A stretch of DNA of 64,000 nucleotides from Anoxybacillus mongoliensis (GCF_014201515.1 NZ_JACHEQ010000009.1:56701-120700); one strand, 5' to 3'. Positions 33,066-42,157 are shown, counted from the stretch's first letter. Notes: a model not told the origin generated them from the letters alone. A program made the numbers and translations.

Positions 33066-34494
33066 ACGTCTCTACAATATGTCGCGCAATCCATACCCCG
33101 CATGCCCCTGCTTGAGCCAGACCGCGTGTAATTCCTGCACCATCCCCCCCAACGTACAGCCCTGAAATTTCTGTTTCAAAACGTTCATTCAACTTGGGAC
33201 GGGCAGAATAAAACTTCGCTTCTACACCATAAAAAAGTGTATGTTCTGAAGCGATGCCTGGGGTAACAACGTTTAGCGCTTCTGTCATTTCGATTAAACT
33301 TTTCATCGTGTTGTACGGGAGAACGAGTCCTAAATCTCCAGGAACGGCTTCCTTTAACGTCGGTTCGATAAATCCTTCTTTAATCCGTTTTTCTGTTGAA
33401 CGTCTACCTTTTAAAATATCACCGTATTTTTGAACAATAATTCCCCCGTTAGATAGCGCATTTGCCAAACGGGAAATTTGATGTGCATATTCGTTCGGCT
33501 GGTCAAACGGATCCGAAAATTTATGGGAAACTAGGAGAGCAAAATTTGTATTGTTGCTTCCTAATTTCGGATCTTTATACGCATGACCATTAGCAAGCAT
33601 AATGCCAGAATGGTTTTCAACAACGACATGACCAGAAGGGTTACTGCAAAACGTCCGAACTTGTGTGCCGACGGATGTATTAAAAATGAACTTTCCTTCG
33701 TACAAATGTGTATTAATTTCCTCCATAACAACGTTAGACGTTTCGACACGAACGCCGATATCGACTTGATTATTGATCATTTTCAATCCACGTCGCTTCA
33801 ATATATTCGTTAACCAAGCTGACCCGTCACGTCCTGGAGCGATGACGACACGATCAGCATAAATCATATCCCCATTTTTTAATTGAATTCCTTTCACACG
33901 ACTTGTACCATCTATTTTTTCCGTCAAAATATCGCTCACTTCTTCTTTAAACATCATATCAATGTGTGTACGCAAATATTCGTATATGCTCTTTAAAATC
34001 TCTAAGTTTTGTTCTGTACCAAGATGGCGAACTTGTGCGCGTAACAATTTCAATCCAGCTGCATAAGCACGCTTCTCAATTTCTCTCACTTCATCTGTAA
34101 GCGGATCCGTCAATGTATGTGTAGCACCATGCTTCAAGTTGATTTCGTCCACGTAACGAATGAGTTGTAACACCGTCGAATCAGGTAAATAATCGGTCAT
34201 CCATCCACCGAACTCACTCGTAATGTTAAACTTACCATCTGAATAAGCCCCTGCTCCCCCAAATCCATTTGTAATTGAACAAGCAGGTAAACAACCTGCG
34301 TAATCTTTTTTTCCAACCGGTGGCGGACATTTTTCAATTTTCTTCTGCAAGATTGGGCAATTTCGTTTATAAATATCGTGCCCTTTATCAACCAGTAACA
34401 CACGTGCCCCTGGTAGTTTTAATGTCAATTCATAACAAGTAAAAATTCCCGTTGGACCTGCTCCAACAACAATCACATCGTAACGATTGCTCAT
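33058..34494 (-). CDS. NAD(P)/FAD-dependent oxidoreductase (COG2509-like)
   Basis: The 478-residue protein begins with a dinucleotide-binding motif VIVVGAGPTGIFTC (residues 7-20). It has a cysteine-containing stretch near residues 45-75 (NCPILQ, KCPPP, GCLPACS), a second FAD contact (VVIAPGRDGS near 220) and a C-terminal GLYVGGDGAGITRGLAQAG. This is the layout of the uncharacterised FAD-dependent dehydrogenases of COG2509. Substrate unknown. It is a single-gene unit between bioB and corA. Confidence 0.82.
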   Translation of the reverse strand: MSNRYDVIVVGAGPTGIFTCYELTLKLPGARVLLVDKGHDIYKRNCPILQKKIEKCPPPVGKKDYAGCLPACSITNGFGGAGAYSDGKFNITSEFGGWMTDYLPDSTVLQLIRYVDEINLKHGATHTLTDPLTDEVREIEKRAYAAGLKLLRAQVRHLGTEQNLEILKSIYEYLRTHIDMMFKEEVSDILTEKIDGTSRVKGIQLKNGDMIYADRVVIAPGRDGSAWLTNILKRRGLKMINNQVDIGVRVETSNVVMEEINTHLYEGKFIFNTSVGTQVRTFCSNPSGHVVVENHSGIMLANGHAYKDPKLGSNNTNFALLVSHKFSDPFDQPNEYAHQISRLANALSNGGIIVQKYGDILKGRRSTEKRIKEGFIEPTLKEAVPGDLGLVLPYNTMKSLIEMTEALNVVTPGIASEHTLFYGVEAKFYSARPKLNERFETEISGLYVGGDGAGITRGLAQAGACGVWIARHIVETYS

Positions 34495-34611
34495 TATTCA
34501 TCCCTCACCTTCTATTTCCCGAATGTTAATATACTAAATAGCACAAAATCAGTCAATAAAAACGATCTTTTTTTATTTTTTTTTATTTAATGTTCGTTTT
34601 TATTTAGGACA

Positions 34612-34641
34612 CAAAAAAAGAACGGTACATACCGTCCTTTT
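34612..34641 (-). terminator. Terminator of corA
   Basis: ACGGT (34622-34626) and ACCGT (34631-34635) sit in a longer imperfect A/T-flanked stem, followed by TTTTTTTGTG on the minus strand. Confidence 0.78.
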
Positions 34642-35578
34642 AAAAATAACGTTTCTTCCAGAAAATAAACGCTGTAATACTCGAAAGAACGAAAGAAATA
34701 CCTAAAGCAACTAAATACGCATACGGCTTATCTTGATATGGAATCGGAACATTCATTCCATAAAAGCTTGTCACCATCGTTGGAAAGGAGATGACAATTG
34801 TAATCGCAGCTAAAAATTTCATGACGATGTTCAAATTATTCGAAATGACGGAAGCGAATGCATCCATCATCCCACTTAAAATGCTACTATATACTTCTGT
34901 CATCTCAATAGCTTGCTTATTTTCAATAATGACATCTTCTAATAATTCTTGATCGTCTTCATACATCCGCAAATAATTTAAACGAAGTAAACGTTCCATC
35001 ACGATATTATTTGCTTTTAATGATGTCGTAAAATAAACGAGACTCTTTTCTAAACTGAGTAAAGAAAACAACTCTTTATTTTGCATCGATTGATGTAGCT
35101 GTTTTTCAATTTCGCTTGTTTTTCGATTAATTTGCTTTAAATATCTTAAGTAATACGTAGAAATCATATATAACATTTGTAACGCAAAACGCGTTTTCAT
35201 ATACGTATAAAAATGTTTCACCTTATTTTTTGTAAACTCCTCAAAAATTGGATTTTCTTGAAGACAAACAGTAATGAAACAGGTGTTTGTAATAATCATT
35301 CCAATTGGAATGGTTTCATATGTTGGAATGTTTCCTTCATCGTACGTAATAATCGGAATATCAACGATGATGAGCACGTGGTTGTCTTCTTTTTCAATAC
35401 GTGACCGCTCTTCATCATCGAGTGCATCTTTAATCGAGTCAATCGGAATATTAAGATGCTCTGCAATGTAGCGAATTTCACTTTCTGTTGGAGAAACGAG
35501 GTTTACCCAACAACCGTTTTTTAGCTCTTGAATTTCCTCTAATTTTCCTTGATCGTTAGATAAATAAATGTTCATCAT
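34640..35578 (-). CDS. corA: CorA-family magnesium transporter
   Basis: The first ATG of a pair (35578) follows GGGGGAGTTACGCC and gives 312 residues. The large N-terminal cytoplasmic domain (1-240) is followed by two C-terminal hydrophobic helices and the selectivity motif YGMN (about residue 276) with the loop VPIPYQDKPYA. It imports Mg2+, Co2+ or Ni2+ as a pentamer. A roughly 160-base leader with an open frame and inverted repeats precedes it; it may control expression, see findings. Confidence 0.92.
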   Translation of the reverse strand: MMNIYLSNDQGKLEEIQELKNGCWVNLVSPTESEIRYIAEHLNIPIDSIKDALDDEERSRIEKEDNHVLIIVDIPIITYDEGNIPTYETIPIGMIITNTCFITVCLQENPIFEEFTKNKVKHFYTYMKTRFALQMLYMISTYYLRYLKQINRKTSEIEKQLHQSMQNKELFSLLSLEKSLVYFTTSLKANNIVMERLLRLNYLRMYEDDQELLEDVIIENKQAIEMTEVYSSILSGMMDAFASVISNNLNIVMKFLAAITIVISFPTMVTSFYGMNVPIPYQDKPYAYLVALGISFVLSSITAFIFWKKRYF

Positions 35579-35600
35579 GGCGTAACTCCCCCTATCTTCT

Positions 35601-35735
35601 CTACAAGAGGTAAGCGCCACTTTTTTGTCGTTGGAGCGCCTGTTTCGTTTGTGAGCAGTACGTTCCAGCGTCAAAAAACGAAGCTACTTCCCCTATTATT
35701 GCTGGTTCTGGTTCATTCGTGTTTGCCCTGCTCAT
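35601..35735 (-). other. Possible leader ORF (44 codons) in the corA 5' region
   Basis: ATG 35735 to TAG 35601 stays open and ends 23 bases before the corA start, with AAAGGAG 13 bases upstream of the ATG (long spacing). The predicted peptide is mixed and lacks clear domain character. The region also contains GTTTGTGAGCAG (35647-35658) nearly complementary to CTGCTCATAAC (35728-35738), so it may be structured RNA instead. The rest of the 318-base gap to 35897 holds only the divergent upstream sequence of the HesB-like gene. Confidence 0.3.
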
Positions 35736-35896
35736 AACGGAACTGTCACTCCTTTCTTTTTGACAATCATCACGGATTAATGATACATGTTTTGCCACGA
35801 TTTGTATAGTTCCTTTTTTATTTTTTCTCAAAATGAGTGCGTAAAATAGAAAAAGATTTCGTATTCTTTTATAATCTTTTGTAAAGGATGGTGAAT

Positions 35897-36187
35897 ATGA
35901 TGAACATATACATATGTGATCAAGCATTTCAGTGGTATAAAGAAGAACTCCAATTACAGCGTGGGGACTATGTTCGTTTTTTCGCTCGATATGGTGGATG
36001 TAGCAATGTACAAAAAGGCTTTTCTCTAGGAGTGAATAAGGAAGCGCCAATCGATGCAGCCATAATGTTAGAGAAAGATGGAATTATCTTTTTTATCGAA
36101 CAGAACGATACGTGGTATTTTGATGGTCACGATTTACATGTTGAGTTTGATGAAAAACAAAACGAACCGATATTTATGTATAGATAA
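35897..36187 (+). CDS. yneR: HesB/IscA-like protein (YneR family)
   Basis: ATG at 35897 after AAAGGATGGTGAAT gives 96 residues. The sequence matches the YneR group of HesB-like proteins (FQWYKEELQL, VRFFARYGGCS, GFSLGV, then WYFDGHDLHVEFD). Unlike IscA it has one Cys in the GGCS segment and lacks the C-terminal CxC, so iron-sulfur transfer is uncertain. It is convergent with the thioesterase gene (yneP), as in the B. subtilis yne region. Confidence 0.8.
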   Translation: MMNIYICDQAFQWYKEELQLQRGDYVRFFARYGGCSNVQKGFSLGVNKEAPIDAAIMLEKDGIIFFIEQNDTWYFDGHDLHVEFDEKQNEPIFMYR

Positions 36188-36211
36188 AAGCGGAATTTCC
36201 CGCTTTTATCT
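36183..36211. terminator. Bidirectional terminator between yneR and yneP
   Basis: TAAAAGCGG and CCGCTTTTA flank a 6-base loop; the stem overlaps both stop codons. Confidence 0.85.
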
Positions 36212-36625
36212 CTTTTTTGCGCGTTCATACGCTTCGTGCCAATCAGGAAAATATTTTCTAATCAAAACAGGTTGAAACGTCTCTTTCGTTACACAAACAT
36301 GTTTCGAAGTTGCTGTTGCTGCTATTTCATTCGTTGGAGTTAACACTTCATACCCATAAACAACTCGAATACCATCGTATGATTCCACCCATGTTTTAAT
36401 TGTGGCTGTTTCTCCGTATCGCAACGGTTTTTTATAGGAAATTTGTAAATCTATAACTGGTGACACAATTCCTCGTCTCTCCATGTCAGCATATTGAAAA
36501 CCAAGCTGTTGAATAAAATGAGCTCGTCCTATCTCTAGCCAAATTAAGTAATTTGCGTGATAGACAATGCCCATTTGATCTGTTTCAGCATAACGAACTT
36601 CAATCTCTTTTTGTGAAATGATCAT
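36206..36625 (-). CDS. yneP: Acyl-CoA thioesterase, hot-dog fold (YneP/YbgC type)
   Basis: The ATG at 36625 follows GGAGAGTGAG and gives 139 residues; a longer upstream reading lacks a ribosome binding site. The active-site region ETDQMGIVYHANYLIWLE with Asp17-equivalent is typical of 4-hydroxybenzoyl-CoA thioesterase relatives. It hydrolyses acyl-CoA esters in the cytoplasm; natural substrate unknown. It follows tlp on the same strand after a terminator, as in B. subtilis tlp-yneP. Confidence 0.86.
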   Translation of the reverse strand: MIISQKEIEVRYAETDQMGIVYHANYLIWLEIGRAHFIQQLGFQYADMERRGIVSPVIDLQISYKKPLRYGETATIKTWVESYDGIRVVYGYEVLTPTNEIAATATSKHVCVTKETFQPVLIRKYFPDWHEAYERAKKR

Positions 36626-36723
36626 ATTTTTCTCACTCTCCAAAATGACGATACTTTATCACCATTTTACCATAAACATGAGGAAAGCAGAAAATCCACA
36701 CTTATAACGAAACAAAAGAAGAC

Positions 36724-36750
36724 ATACAAAAAGCCGCACATATGCGGCTT
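36724..36750 (-). terminator. Terminator of tlp
   Basis: AAGCCGCA pairs with TGCGGCTT around a CATA loop, followed by TTTGTATG on the minus strand. Confidence 0.82.
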
Positions 36751-36978
36751 TTACAATTCATATCCGTTTTCTCGCGCTTTTGCCTCATCCTTAATTTCCG
36801 CACGCATCGCTTCAATTGCTTCTTCGCGACGGTGATTTTTCTCTCTAATTTTTTCGCGTTCCTCTGGAATAGCGAATGCCATCGTTTCTTCCGCCTTTTC
36901 AATATTTTCGAGCGTGTTTTGTACCATGTCCTGTAACTTTTCTACATTATCGCGACGGTCATCATGATTAGGCTTCAT
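36751..36978 (-). CDS. tlp: Small acid-soluble spore protein Tlp
   Basis: The start at 36978 follows AAGGAGGATGATAAA. The 75-residue helical product starts MKPNHDDRRDNVEKLQDMV, contains NTLENIEKAEETMAF and ends in GYEL, the Tlp pattern. It is packed into spores in the forespore. It lies 131 bases from sspN, so in B. subtilis fashion the two are probably sporulation-regulated, although each has its own terminator here. Confidence 0.92.
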   Translation of the reverse strand: MKPNHDDRRDNVEKLQDMVQNTLENIEKAEETMAFAIPEEREKIREKNHRREEAIEAMRAEIKDEAKARENGYEL

Positions 36979-37079
36979 TTTATCATCCTCCTTATCAAAA
37001 TAAAAATGTACACCCTTTATCGTGTACGTTTTTTTTGACGTTATACATATTATTTTGTTTATCATAAAAAAATTATGTA

Positions 37080-37113
37080 AACTATAATAAGGGCGAACAT
37101 TCGCCCTTATTAT
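37080..37113 (-). terminator. Terminator of sspN
   Basis: AATAAGGGCGAA (37087-37098) and TTCGCCCTTATT (37101-37112) form a nearly perfect 12-bp stem with a 2-base gap at the tip, followed by ATAG on the minus strand; the T-tract is short. Confidence 0.65.
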
Positions 37114-37253
37114 TCCCCTTTCGTTTGAATCACTTGTGGATGTTGACCAGATTGATCTTGCATTTGCTTTCCTTTATTGCCGCCGGCTGCTCTCGGCTTC
37201 GTTCCAATATGTTGCGGCACAAATGGCTGTTGATTACTTTTTGGATTACCCAT
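37110..37253 (-). CDS. sspN: Small acid-soluble spore protein SspN
   Basis: The 47-residue product starts [19 protein letters not shown] and contains [17 protein letters not shown] and an end in IQTKGE, the pattern of SspN. GAGGGGGATG precedes the ATG. Spore core protein made in the forespore. The order fbpB-sspN-tlp agrees with related Bacillaceae. Too short for many gene finders. Confidence 0.92.
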   Translation of the reverse strand: MGNPKSNQQPFVPQHIGTKPRAAGGNKGKQMQDQSGQHPQVIQTKGE

Positions 37254-37287
37254 TTTTCATCCCCCTCTCCCTTGTAGTATGACCACA

Positions 37288-37419
37288 TTACTCTGCTTTA
37301 TGAAGCCAGCGTGTTTCCATTTTTTCTTCTAATTTTTCTAACGCACGGACATCGTTCAGTAGCTGTCGCTTATTTTCCATCACTAGCTCTGCAAATGTTC
37401 GTTTTCTTATTTTCCTCAT
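37288..37419 (-). CDS. FbpB-family small basic protein
   Basis: The 43-residue product starts MRKIRKRTFAELVMENKRQL, the FbpB signature. ATG at 37419 follows AGTAGGTGAATACGTG. In B. subtilis FbpB helps the FsrA small RNA spare iron and is repressed by Fur, but I see no Fur box in the 80 bases upstream. It is the first small gene before sspN on the same strand. A separate role here is possible. Confidence 0.82.
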   Translation of the reverse strand: MRKIRKRTFAELVMENKRQLLNDVRALEKLEEKMETRWLHKAE

Positions 37420-37477
37420 CACGTATTCACCTACTTTTTGTTTTTTTCTATCTTTTCCAAACATAATGAAAAATATA

Positions 37478-37505
37478 CAAAAAATAGCCGACTACTCGGC
37501 TATTT
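37478..37505 (-). terminator. Terminator of yneN
   Basis: AAATAGCCGA and TCGGCTATTT pair around a CTAC loop, followed by TTTGTATATTTT on the minus strand; it overlaps the yneN stop. Confidence 0.88.
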
Positions 37506-38021
37506 CCCCCATTTTTCTGCGTATCGCACCATTTGTTCGTATGACATGGGGCCAATTTGTTTTTCGCGAATAATTCCTTGGTGGTCAATAATAAACGATG
37601 TGGGGATTGGTTGAATGTCATATTGTTTCATCACATCGCCATCAACATCTAATACAACTGGAAATGTTAAATGGTAATCTTTAATAAACTCACGTACCTT
37701 TTCTTGTGAATCTCTCACCATTACATTTACAGCTACAATTTCTATTTGTCTATGATACTGTTCATAAAATGTTTGCATATCTGGCATTTCTGCGCGACAC
37801 GGCGGACACCACGTCGCCCAAAAATTCACAATAACCGCTTTCCCGCGCAGTTGTGAAAGTTGAACCGTTTTCCCGTCAGTTGTTTGTAGGGAAAAATCAG
37901 GAGCCTTCATTCCTACATGAATACCGGTTGCTATTGTTTGTCTTTCCGTCATATGTTCCCAAAGCATATATGCAAAAAAACTAAATAAAACAATGATGGC
38001 AAACCACTTTTTCATCAACAT
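37500..38021 (-). CDS. yneN: Membrane-anchored thiol-disulfide oxidoreductase (YneN/ResA-like)
   Basis: ATG at 38021 behind AGAAGGGTAGGT gives 173 residues (ATG 38015 is an alternative). One N-terminal hydrophobic helix (about 7-22) anchors the protein. The thioredoxin domain has KAVIVNFWATWCPPCRAEMP with CPPC near residue 75 and the cis-Pro in QPIPTSFIID. It acts outside the membrane as a reductant of c-type cytochromes or spore proteins. The neighbourhood (yneN near ssp genes) fits B. subtilis. Confidence 0.85.
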   Translation of the reverse strand: MLMKKWFAIIVLFSFFAYMLWEHMTERQTIATGIHVGMKAPDFSLQTTDGKTVQLSQLRGKAVIVNFWATWCPPCRAEMPDMQTFYEQYHRQIEIVAVNVMVRDSQEKVREFIKDYHLTFPVVLDVDGDVMKQYDIQPIPTSFIIDHQGIIREKQIGPMSYEQMVRYAEKWGK

Positions 38022-38052
38022 ACCTACCCTTCTATTTGTCATCTCATAAGAA

Positions 38053-38070
38053 AAGGCGCGTGCGCGCCTT
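38053..38070 (-). terminator. GC-rich hairpin after the SASP-like gene
   Basis: AAGGCGCG and CGCGCCTT form a tight stem with a minimal loop, followed by TTCTTATG. The T-tract is weak, so terminator strength is uncertain. Confidence 0.5.
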
Positions 38071-38209
38071 ATCGAATATTTTTGTGTTCATTGCTCATTT
38101 TTTTTACTTCCACTTCAGCATATGAAGCAAATTCGTTATTGAAGTCATTTTTTTGCTTGGCGTTATTGTTTCGTTGTGCATTTGCGTTTCCTAATTTTGT
38201 TCGTCCCAT
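38069..38209 (-). CDS. Small spore protein, gamma-type SASP-like (46 aa)
   Basis: ATG at 38209 with GGAGGG upstream (spacing is long). The 46-residue product is rich in Asn and Gln, starts MGRTKLGNANAQRNNN, and has NAQ...NNEFAS, which resembles a single repeat of gamma-type SASP (NAQxxRxxN...EFAS). Gamma SASPs are spore amino-acid stores. The match is partial, so an alternative is an unrelated spore-coat microprotein. It lies between yneN and ypbS. Confidence 0.62.
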   Translation of the reverse strand: MGRTKLGNANAQRNNNAKQKNDFNNEFASYAEVEVKKMSNEHKNIR

Positions 38210-38265
38210 TGTTTCATACCCTCCTTTTCGTACACAAATAGTATGCACGAATGGGACGTTTTACA

Positions 38266-38538
38266 CTACGATGATTGATTATTTAATTTTTGGACATATT
38301 CCTTTACCATGTCAACCGTCACATATTTTCGTTGTGGTACAATCCCATTTTTCGCTAGTTCATTTATTTGTTTTGTCACTTCGTTAATCTTGTGTACAGA
38401 AAATGACTCTCCTCGTTGACATAAAGCAACTGCTTCTTCAATATACATCTCCCGTTTCGCATCTAGCTCGACAAATGCTCGAACGAGTGCGTGTTGTTTT
38501 TGTGAATGCGCTGTAATTGCTTGATGAACTTCACTCAT
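38266..38538 (-). CDS. ypbS: YpbS-like protein (DUF2533)
   Basis: ATG at 38538 (8 bases after GGAGG; ATG 38541 possible) opens a 90-residue helical protein beginning MSEVHQAITAHSQKQHALV. It overlaps the end of dynA by 8 bases, so the pair is translationally coupled. In B. subtilis ypbS likewise follows ypbR (dynA). Function unknown; coupling suggests work with the dynamin. Confidence 0.8.
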   Translation of the reverse strand: MSEVHQAITAHSQKQHALVRAFVELDAKREMYIEEAVALCQRGESFSVHKINEVTKQINELAKNGIVPQRKYVTVDMVKEYVQKLNNQSS

Positions 38539-41500
38539 CATTCATTCCTCCAATCATATCGTAAATGCGTTGCAATTCATCTATTGATGCTTGAGCGGTT
38601 AATGCCGAAAGTAAACCTGCAAAATGTTCATTCATCTGTTCACACATATGACAATGAAGCCGCTCAATAACGGTACTCCATTGTTTTGTATAATGCGCAA
38701 GCAAGCGTTGTTTTTGTTCATTTATATACGCTACAACCGGCTCGTGTAGTTGTCGTTCTAATTGTTCTTTCATCAACCGCTTTTCATCTTTTTCAAAAAA
38801 TGATTTCGCATTTTTGTACAACGATAGCGCTGGTTTAAATATACTGCGCTCTAGTTGTTCAAAAGCAAGTGGAAATTCCAATGTTGGAAAAACAGGAAGA
38901 TCGACTTTTGTTACAATGAGATCATGAACTTCCTTCCACTGTTTCTCTAACGCCATAAAATGAAGATCATAACGTTTGCTTATAAACGCTTCCATGCGCA
39001 AGCTAGTCGCTCGCATTTCTTGCGCCAAATCGAATCCAATGGAATACAACAATTCGTCTAAACATAATTGTAACACTTTTTTTATATTTGCTTGTCGATC
39101 ATGAAGAACGGACGGATTAAACGACTCTTTAAACCAATCTGACAAACGGAAAAAAACGCGTTGTTGAATGTAATAAACTAACTCATTCAATTCTTGTTCG
39201 ATTGCATGAATGTCATGATTTGTTTCGTATTGTTCGATGATCCGCTCAAGCTGTCGTTTCTCTTGTTGTAATGTTTGTAGCTTCTTGCGTTTTATATCAT
39301 CGCTTTGTTTTGCTTCTGCAATATATTCTGCTAACCGTTTGTGCGCTTGTTTCATTTGTAAACGGGCGGAAGCTATCGCTAACGAACCGATCTCTCGATG
39401 AATAAATGGATAAAAGGCTTGCTCAAACGTGCTCATTCCTGAATTTGATAATACGTCATGTTTAAATGTTTCCCCGTTCTTTTCGGCAAGCGCCCATTTA
39501 CTCGATAATGGAAAAAGACGAGGATGACGAATGCCAAATTGTAAAAGCTGATCTTTTATATAGTGAACAACGGCTTGTAATTCCTCTGTTGTATGCGCTA
39601 AATCAGCTGCATTAATAATAAAAAACATTTTATCTAAACTAAACGTATCTTTTACCCGACCAAGCTGAATTAAAAATTCGCGATCCGCTTTTGAAAACGC
39701 ATGGTTATAATATGTGACAAAGAAAATCGCATCAGCATTTTTAATGTAGTTAAATGCGACTCCTGTATGACGAGCGTTGACAGAATCTGCCCCTGGTGTA
39801 TCGACAAGAATGATGTTTTCACGAGTTAATGGGCAATCATAATATAACTCAATCCATTCAACAAAACACGATTTCGTTTCATTCGCTACATATTCGTCAA
39901 ATTGCTCCAGTGAAATCGTAAGTAAGTGTCCAAGCTGTTCTTTCATTTGTTCATACCCACGCACAACGGCTTGTAAAAATGCCCAATGTACCCGTTCTTT
40001 TGCTTCAACATGGTGATTTCGAATCGCCTTTTCGCTTTCTTCGATCGCCTCTTGCAATGAATGAACTTGTACACCGAAAAAACGCAAGGAGTGTTGTAAA
40101 TCGTTTAAAAGCTGTTGCTCCGTCTTTACTTGTACGACAACGGTTCCATGTGGATGCTCATCTGTTGGTGGAACAATTTTATTAATTGTCGCCGTTGTTG
40201 GATGTGGCGAAACAGGTAAGACGTGTTCGCCGATTAACGCATTTGCAAACGAAGATTTTCCAGCACTAAAAGCTCCGAATAGGGCAATCGTAAACGTCCG
40301 TTGTTGAAGCTGGCGAACCTTTTCTCCCATTTCTTTCGCTAATTGTTTCAATCCTTCAATCGAAGCAATCATTTGGCTAACCGTACGCAATTTTTCAATC
40401 ATTTGTTCAACCGTCTCGCTCGTCGTTTGTGCTGGTGGAATTGGCTGTTCTTCTTGTATCTTTTCGTTCGCACGGGAAACTTCTTCTGTCTTTCGTTTGT
40501 TCGATCGCATCATAAACGTCTCATGAATAAACGGATAAACGGCTTCATCGCTTAGTGGCTTTGCCGTTTCGACAGTTTTTCGCAACTGTTGACGCACATG
40601 TTCACGTTGACGCGCAAGTTGTTTTAATCGTTCCCAACGCGAATGTTCCTCGGTGAGCTGTGCAAATTGTTGCTCATACATCGCTAATTGTTGTTGTGCT
40701 TTTCCTTTTTCAATCATTTGCTCGACTAGTTGAAGGGCTATGTCGCGATATGAGCGTTTGATTTCGGTTGCTAGATCGTTCGTATACGTTAAAACATAAT
40801 CTCCCGTGACAAGCGGTTGATTCGGTTTCCGTTCAGCAAGCCATTGTTCAGAAAAAGGAACTGTTAATTGTTGAATATGATGTAACAATTCATGATCACG
40901 GATATCATATTGCTCGTAAAACCGTTTCAACAAGTCACGAATGTGCCATTCCAACTGACTTTCAATTTTTTTATGTAAATCTTTATAAAAAGCACTCAAT
41001 CTTTTTTCTCGTTCTTCCTCGGTTTTTTTCTTTGTAAATAAAAAGCCGACTTTAAAGTCCGATTGACATGCTTCTAAATAGGCACGCGCATATTCCCTCG
41101 TTTCATAAGGCATCATGTAGGCGTTATCTAATGTTGTTGCTAGCTGCTGTTCAACCTGTTGCTTAGCGGTTGACCATGTTTTCTTTATGTCATTAATCGT
41201 TTGCTCTATTTCTTCGATCTTTTTCAAAAGTTCCTGTTCATTATTAAACGAAAGCAATTGACGAATGTTTTGCTCTTCTTCTTCCTGTTGCGCAATCACT
41301 ACTTGCATATGGTTATCAATCATTTGCTCGACCGCAACATGTATACTTTGTTGAAGTCGCTTATTTTTTTCGCCAAAAAGCGACTGTAATAGTTGTTTTA
41401 ATGCTTCAAACTCGTTATATACATGGTTCTTTTGCTTTAACGACGTATAAAAAATGCGTTCAAATGCAACTCCCCATTGGTGAAACGCCTCTTCCACCGA

Positions 41501-42157
41501 GCGAGCAAATAGTGAAAACGGAAGCTCTTCTTCGCGATGTTTATCGATTTGATTCACAACTAAATATATCGTTTTTCCATACTGCGACAATCGCTTTGTA
41601 AACTCGAAGTTCATTTCCGCTTGGACATGGTTGTAATCCATCACATAAAATACAACATCCGCTAAATGAAGAGCAGACTCTGTCGCCAAGCGATGAGCAT
41701 CATCTGTCGAATCAATACCCGGTGTATCCATCAGTACAATTCCACTCGGAATCGCATCTGTTTCATCGCTAATTTCAATCATATCGATAGTATCACCGTC
41801 TCGACAAAACGTTTTTACTTCTTCGTAATCGTAAGGAGCAACATATTGAATCGGCTCACTAGCTTTATAATATACGCGCGCATACGGTTTCCCCGCTTTT
41901 ACTTTGACAAGATTTGCACTCGTTGGAATTGGACTAGATGGTAAAAGCGGAGCCCCAATCAATTCGTTAATTAAACTGGACTTTCCAGCAGAAAAATGAC
42001 CACAAAAAGCAATCGTAAACTCTCCATCATACGCTTTTTTAATCAATTGTTTTGTTTTTTTAGCTTGCACTGTGTCGCCTATCTCAACAAATTGATCATG
42101 AAGTGCAATTAAGCGGTATATCCATTGTTGCAACGGTTCTGTTTGTGTTTTTTGCAT
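38531..42157 (-). CDS. dynA: Bacterial dynamin-like protein DynA (tandem dynamin)
   Basis: The start is taken at 42157 (MQKTQTEPLQQ, weak GGGGAAAA site), giving 1208 residues; an in-frame start about 17 codons upstream is possible. Two dynamin GTPase modules are fused. The first P-loop is GHFSAGKSS (about residue 58) with DTPGIDS, and the second is GAFSAGKSS (about 625) with DTPGADS. Each is followed by long coiled-coil stalks. The B. subtilis homologue (YpbR) fuses membranes and protects against phage and pore-forming agents. It acts at the inner membrane. Confidence 0.93.
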   Translation of the reverse strand: MQKTQTEPLQQWIYRLIALHDQFVEIGDTVQAKKTKQLIKKAYDGEFTIAFCGHFSAGKSSLINELIGAPLLPSSPIPTSANLVKVKAGKPYARVYYKASEPIQYVAPYDYEEVKTFCRDGDTIDMIEISDETDAIPSGIVLMDTPGIDSTDDAHRLATESALHLADVVFYVMDYNHVQAEMNFEFTKRLSQYGKTIYLVVNQIDKHREEELPFSLFARSVEEAFHQWGVAFERIFYTSLKQKNHVYNEFEALKQLLQSLFGEKNKRLQQSIHVAVEQMIDNHMQVVIAQQEEEEQNIRQLLSFNNEQELLKKIEEIEQTINDIKKTWSTAKQQVEQQLATTLDNAYMMPYETREYARAYLEACQSDFKVGFLFTKKKTEEEREKRLSAFYKDLHKKIESQLEWHIRDLLKRFYEQYDIRDHELLHHIQQLTVPFSEQWLAERKPNQPLVTGDYVLTYTNDLATEIKRSYRDIALQLVEQMIEKGKAQQQLAMYEQQFAQLTEEHSRWERLKQLARQREHVRQQLRKTVETAKPLSDEAVYPFIHETFMMRSNKRKTEEVSRANEKIQEEQPIPPAQTTSETVEQMIEKLRTVSQMIASIEGLKQLAKEMGEKVRQLQQRTFTIALFGAFSAGKSSFANALIGEHVLPVSPHPTTATINKIVPPTDEHPHGTVVVQVKTEQQLLNDLQHSLRFFGVQVHSLQEAIEESEKAIRNHHVEAKERVHWAFLQAVVRGYEQMKEQLGHLLTISLEQFDEYVANETKSCFVEWIELYYDCPLTRENIILVDTPGADSVNARHTGVAFNYIKNADAIFFVTYYNHAFSKADREFLIQLGRVKDTFSLDKMFFIINAADLAHTTEELQAVVHYIKDQLLQFGIRHPRLFPLSSKWALAEKNGETFKHDVLSNSGMSTFEQAFYPFIHREIGSLAIASARLQMKQAHKRLAEYIAEAKQSDDIKRKKLQTLQQEKRQLERIIEQYETNHDIHAIEQELNELVYYIQQRVFFRLSDWFKESFNPSVLHDRQANIKKVLQLCLDELLYSIGFDLAQEMRATSLRMEAFISKRYDLHFMALEKQWKEVHDLIVTKVDLPVFPTLEFPLAFEQLERSIFKPALSLYKNAKSFFEKDEKRLMKEQLERQLHEPVVAYINEQKQRLLAHYTKQWSTVIERLHCHMCEQMNEHFAGLLSALTAQASIDELQRIYDMIGGMNDE

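Noticed and set aside
35579..35760. Mn (yybP-ykoY) or M-box riboswitch upstream of corA
   Set aside because: A GGGGAAGTAGC stretch recalled the yybP-ykoY start, but the second conserved part and the M-box blocks are missing; left as an unassigned leader.
35601..36050. 149-codon extended frame upstream of corA
   Set aside because: Its first half is antisense to the HesB-like gene; only the last 44 codons were kept as a low-confidence leader frame.
38531..42157. Two fused genes or a frameshift in the very long dynamin gene
   Set aside because: The tandem of two dynamin modules in one chain is the normal form of DynA/YpbR.
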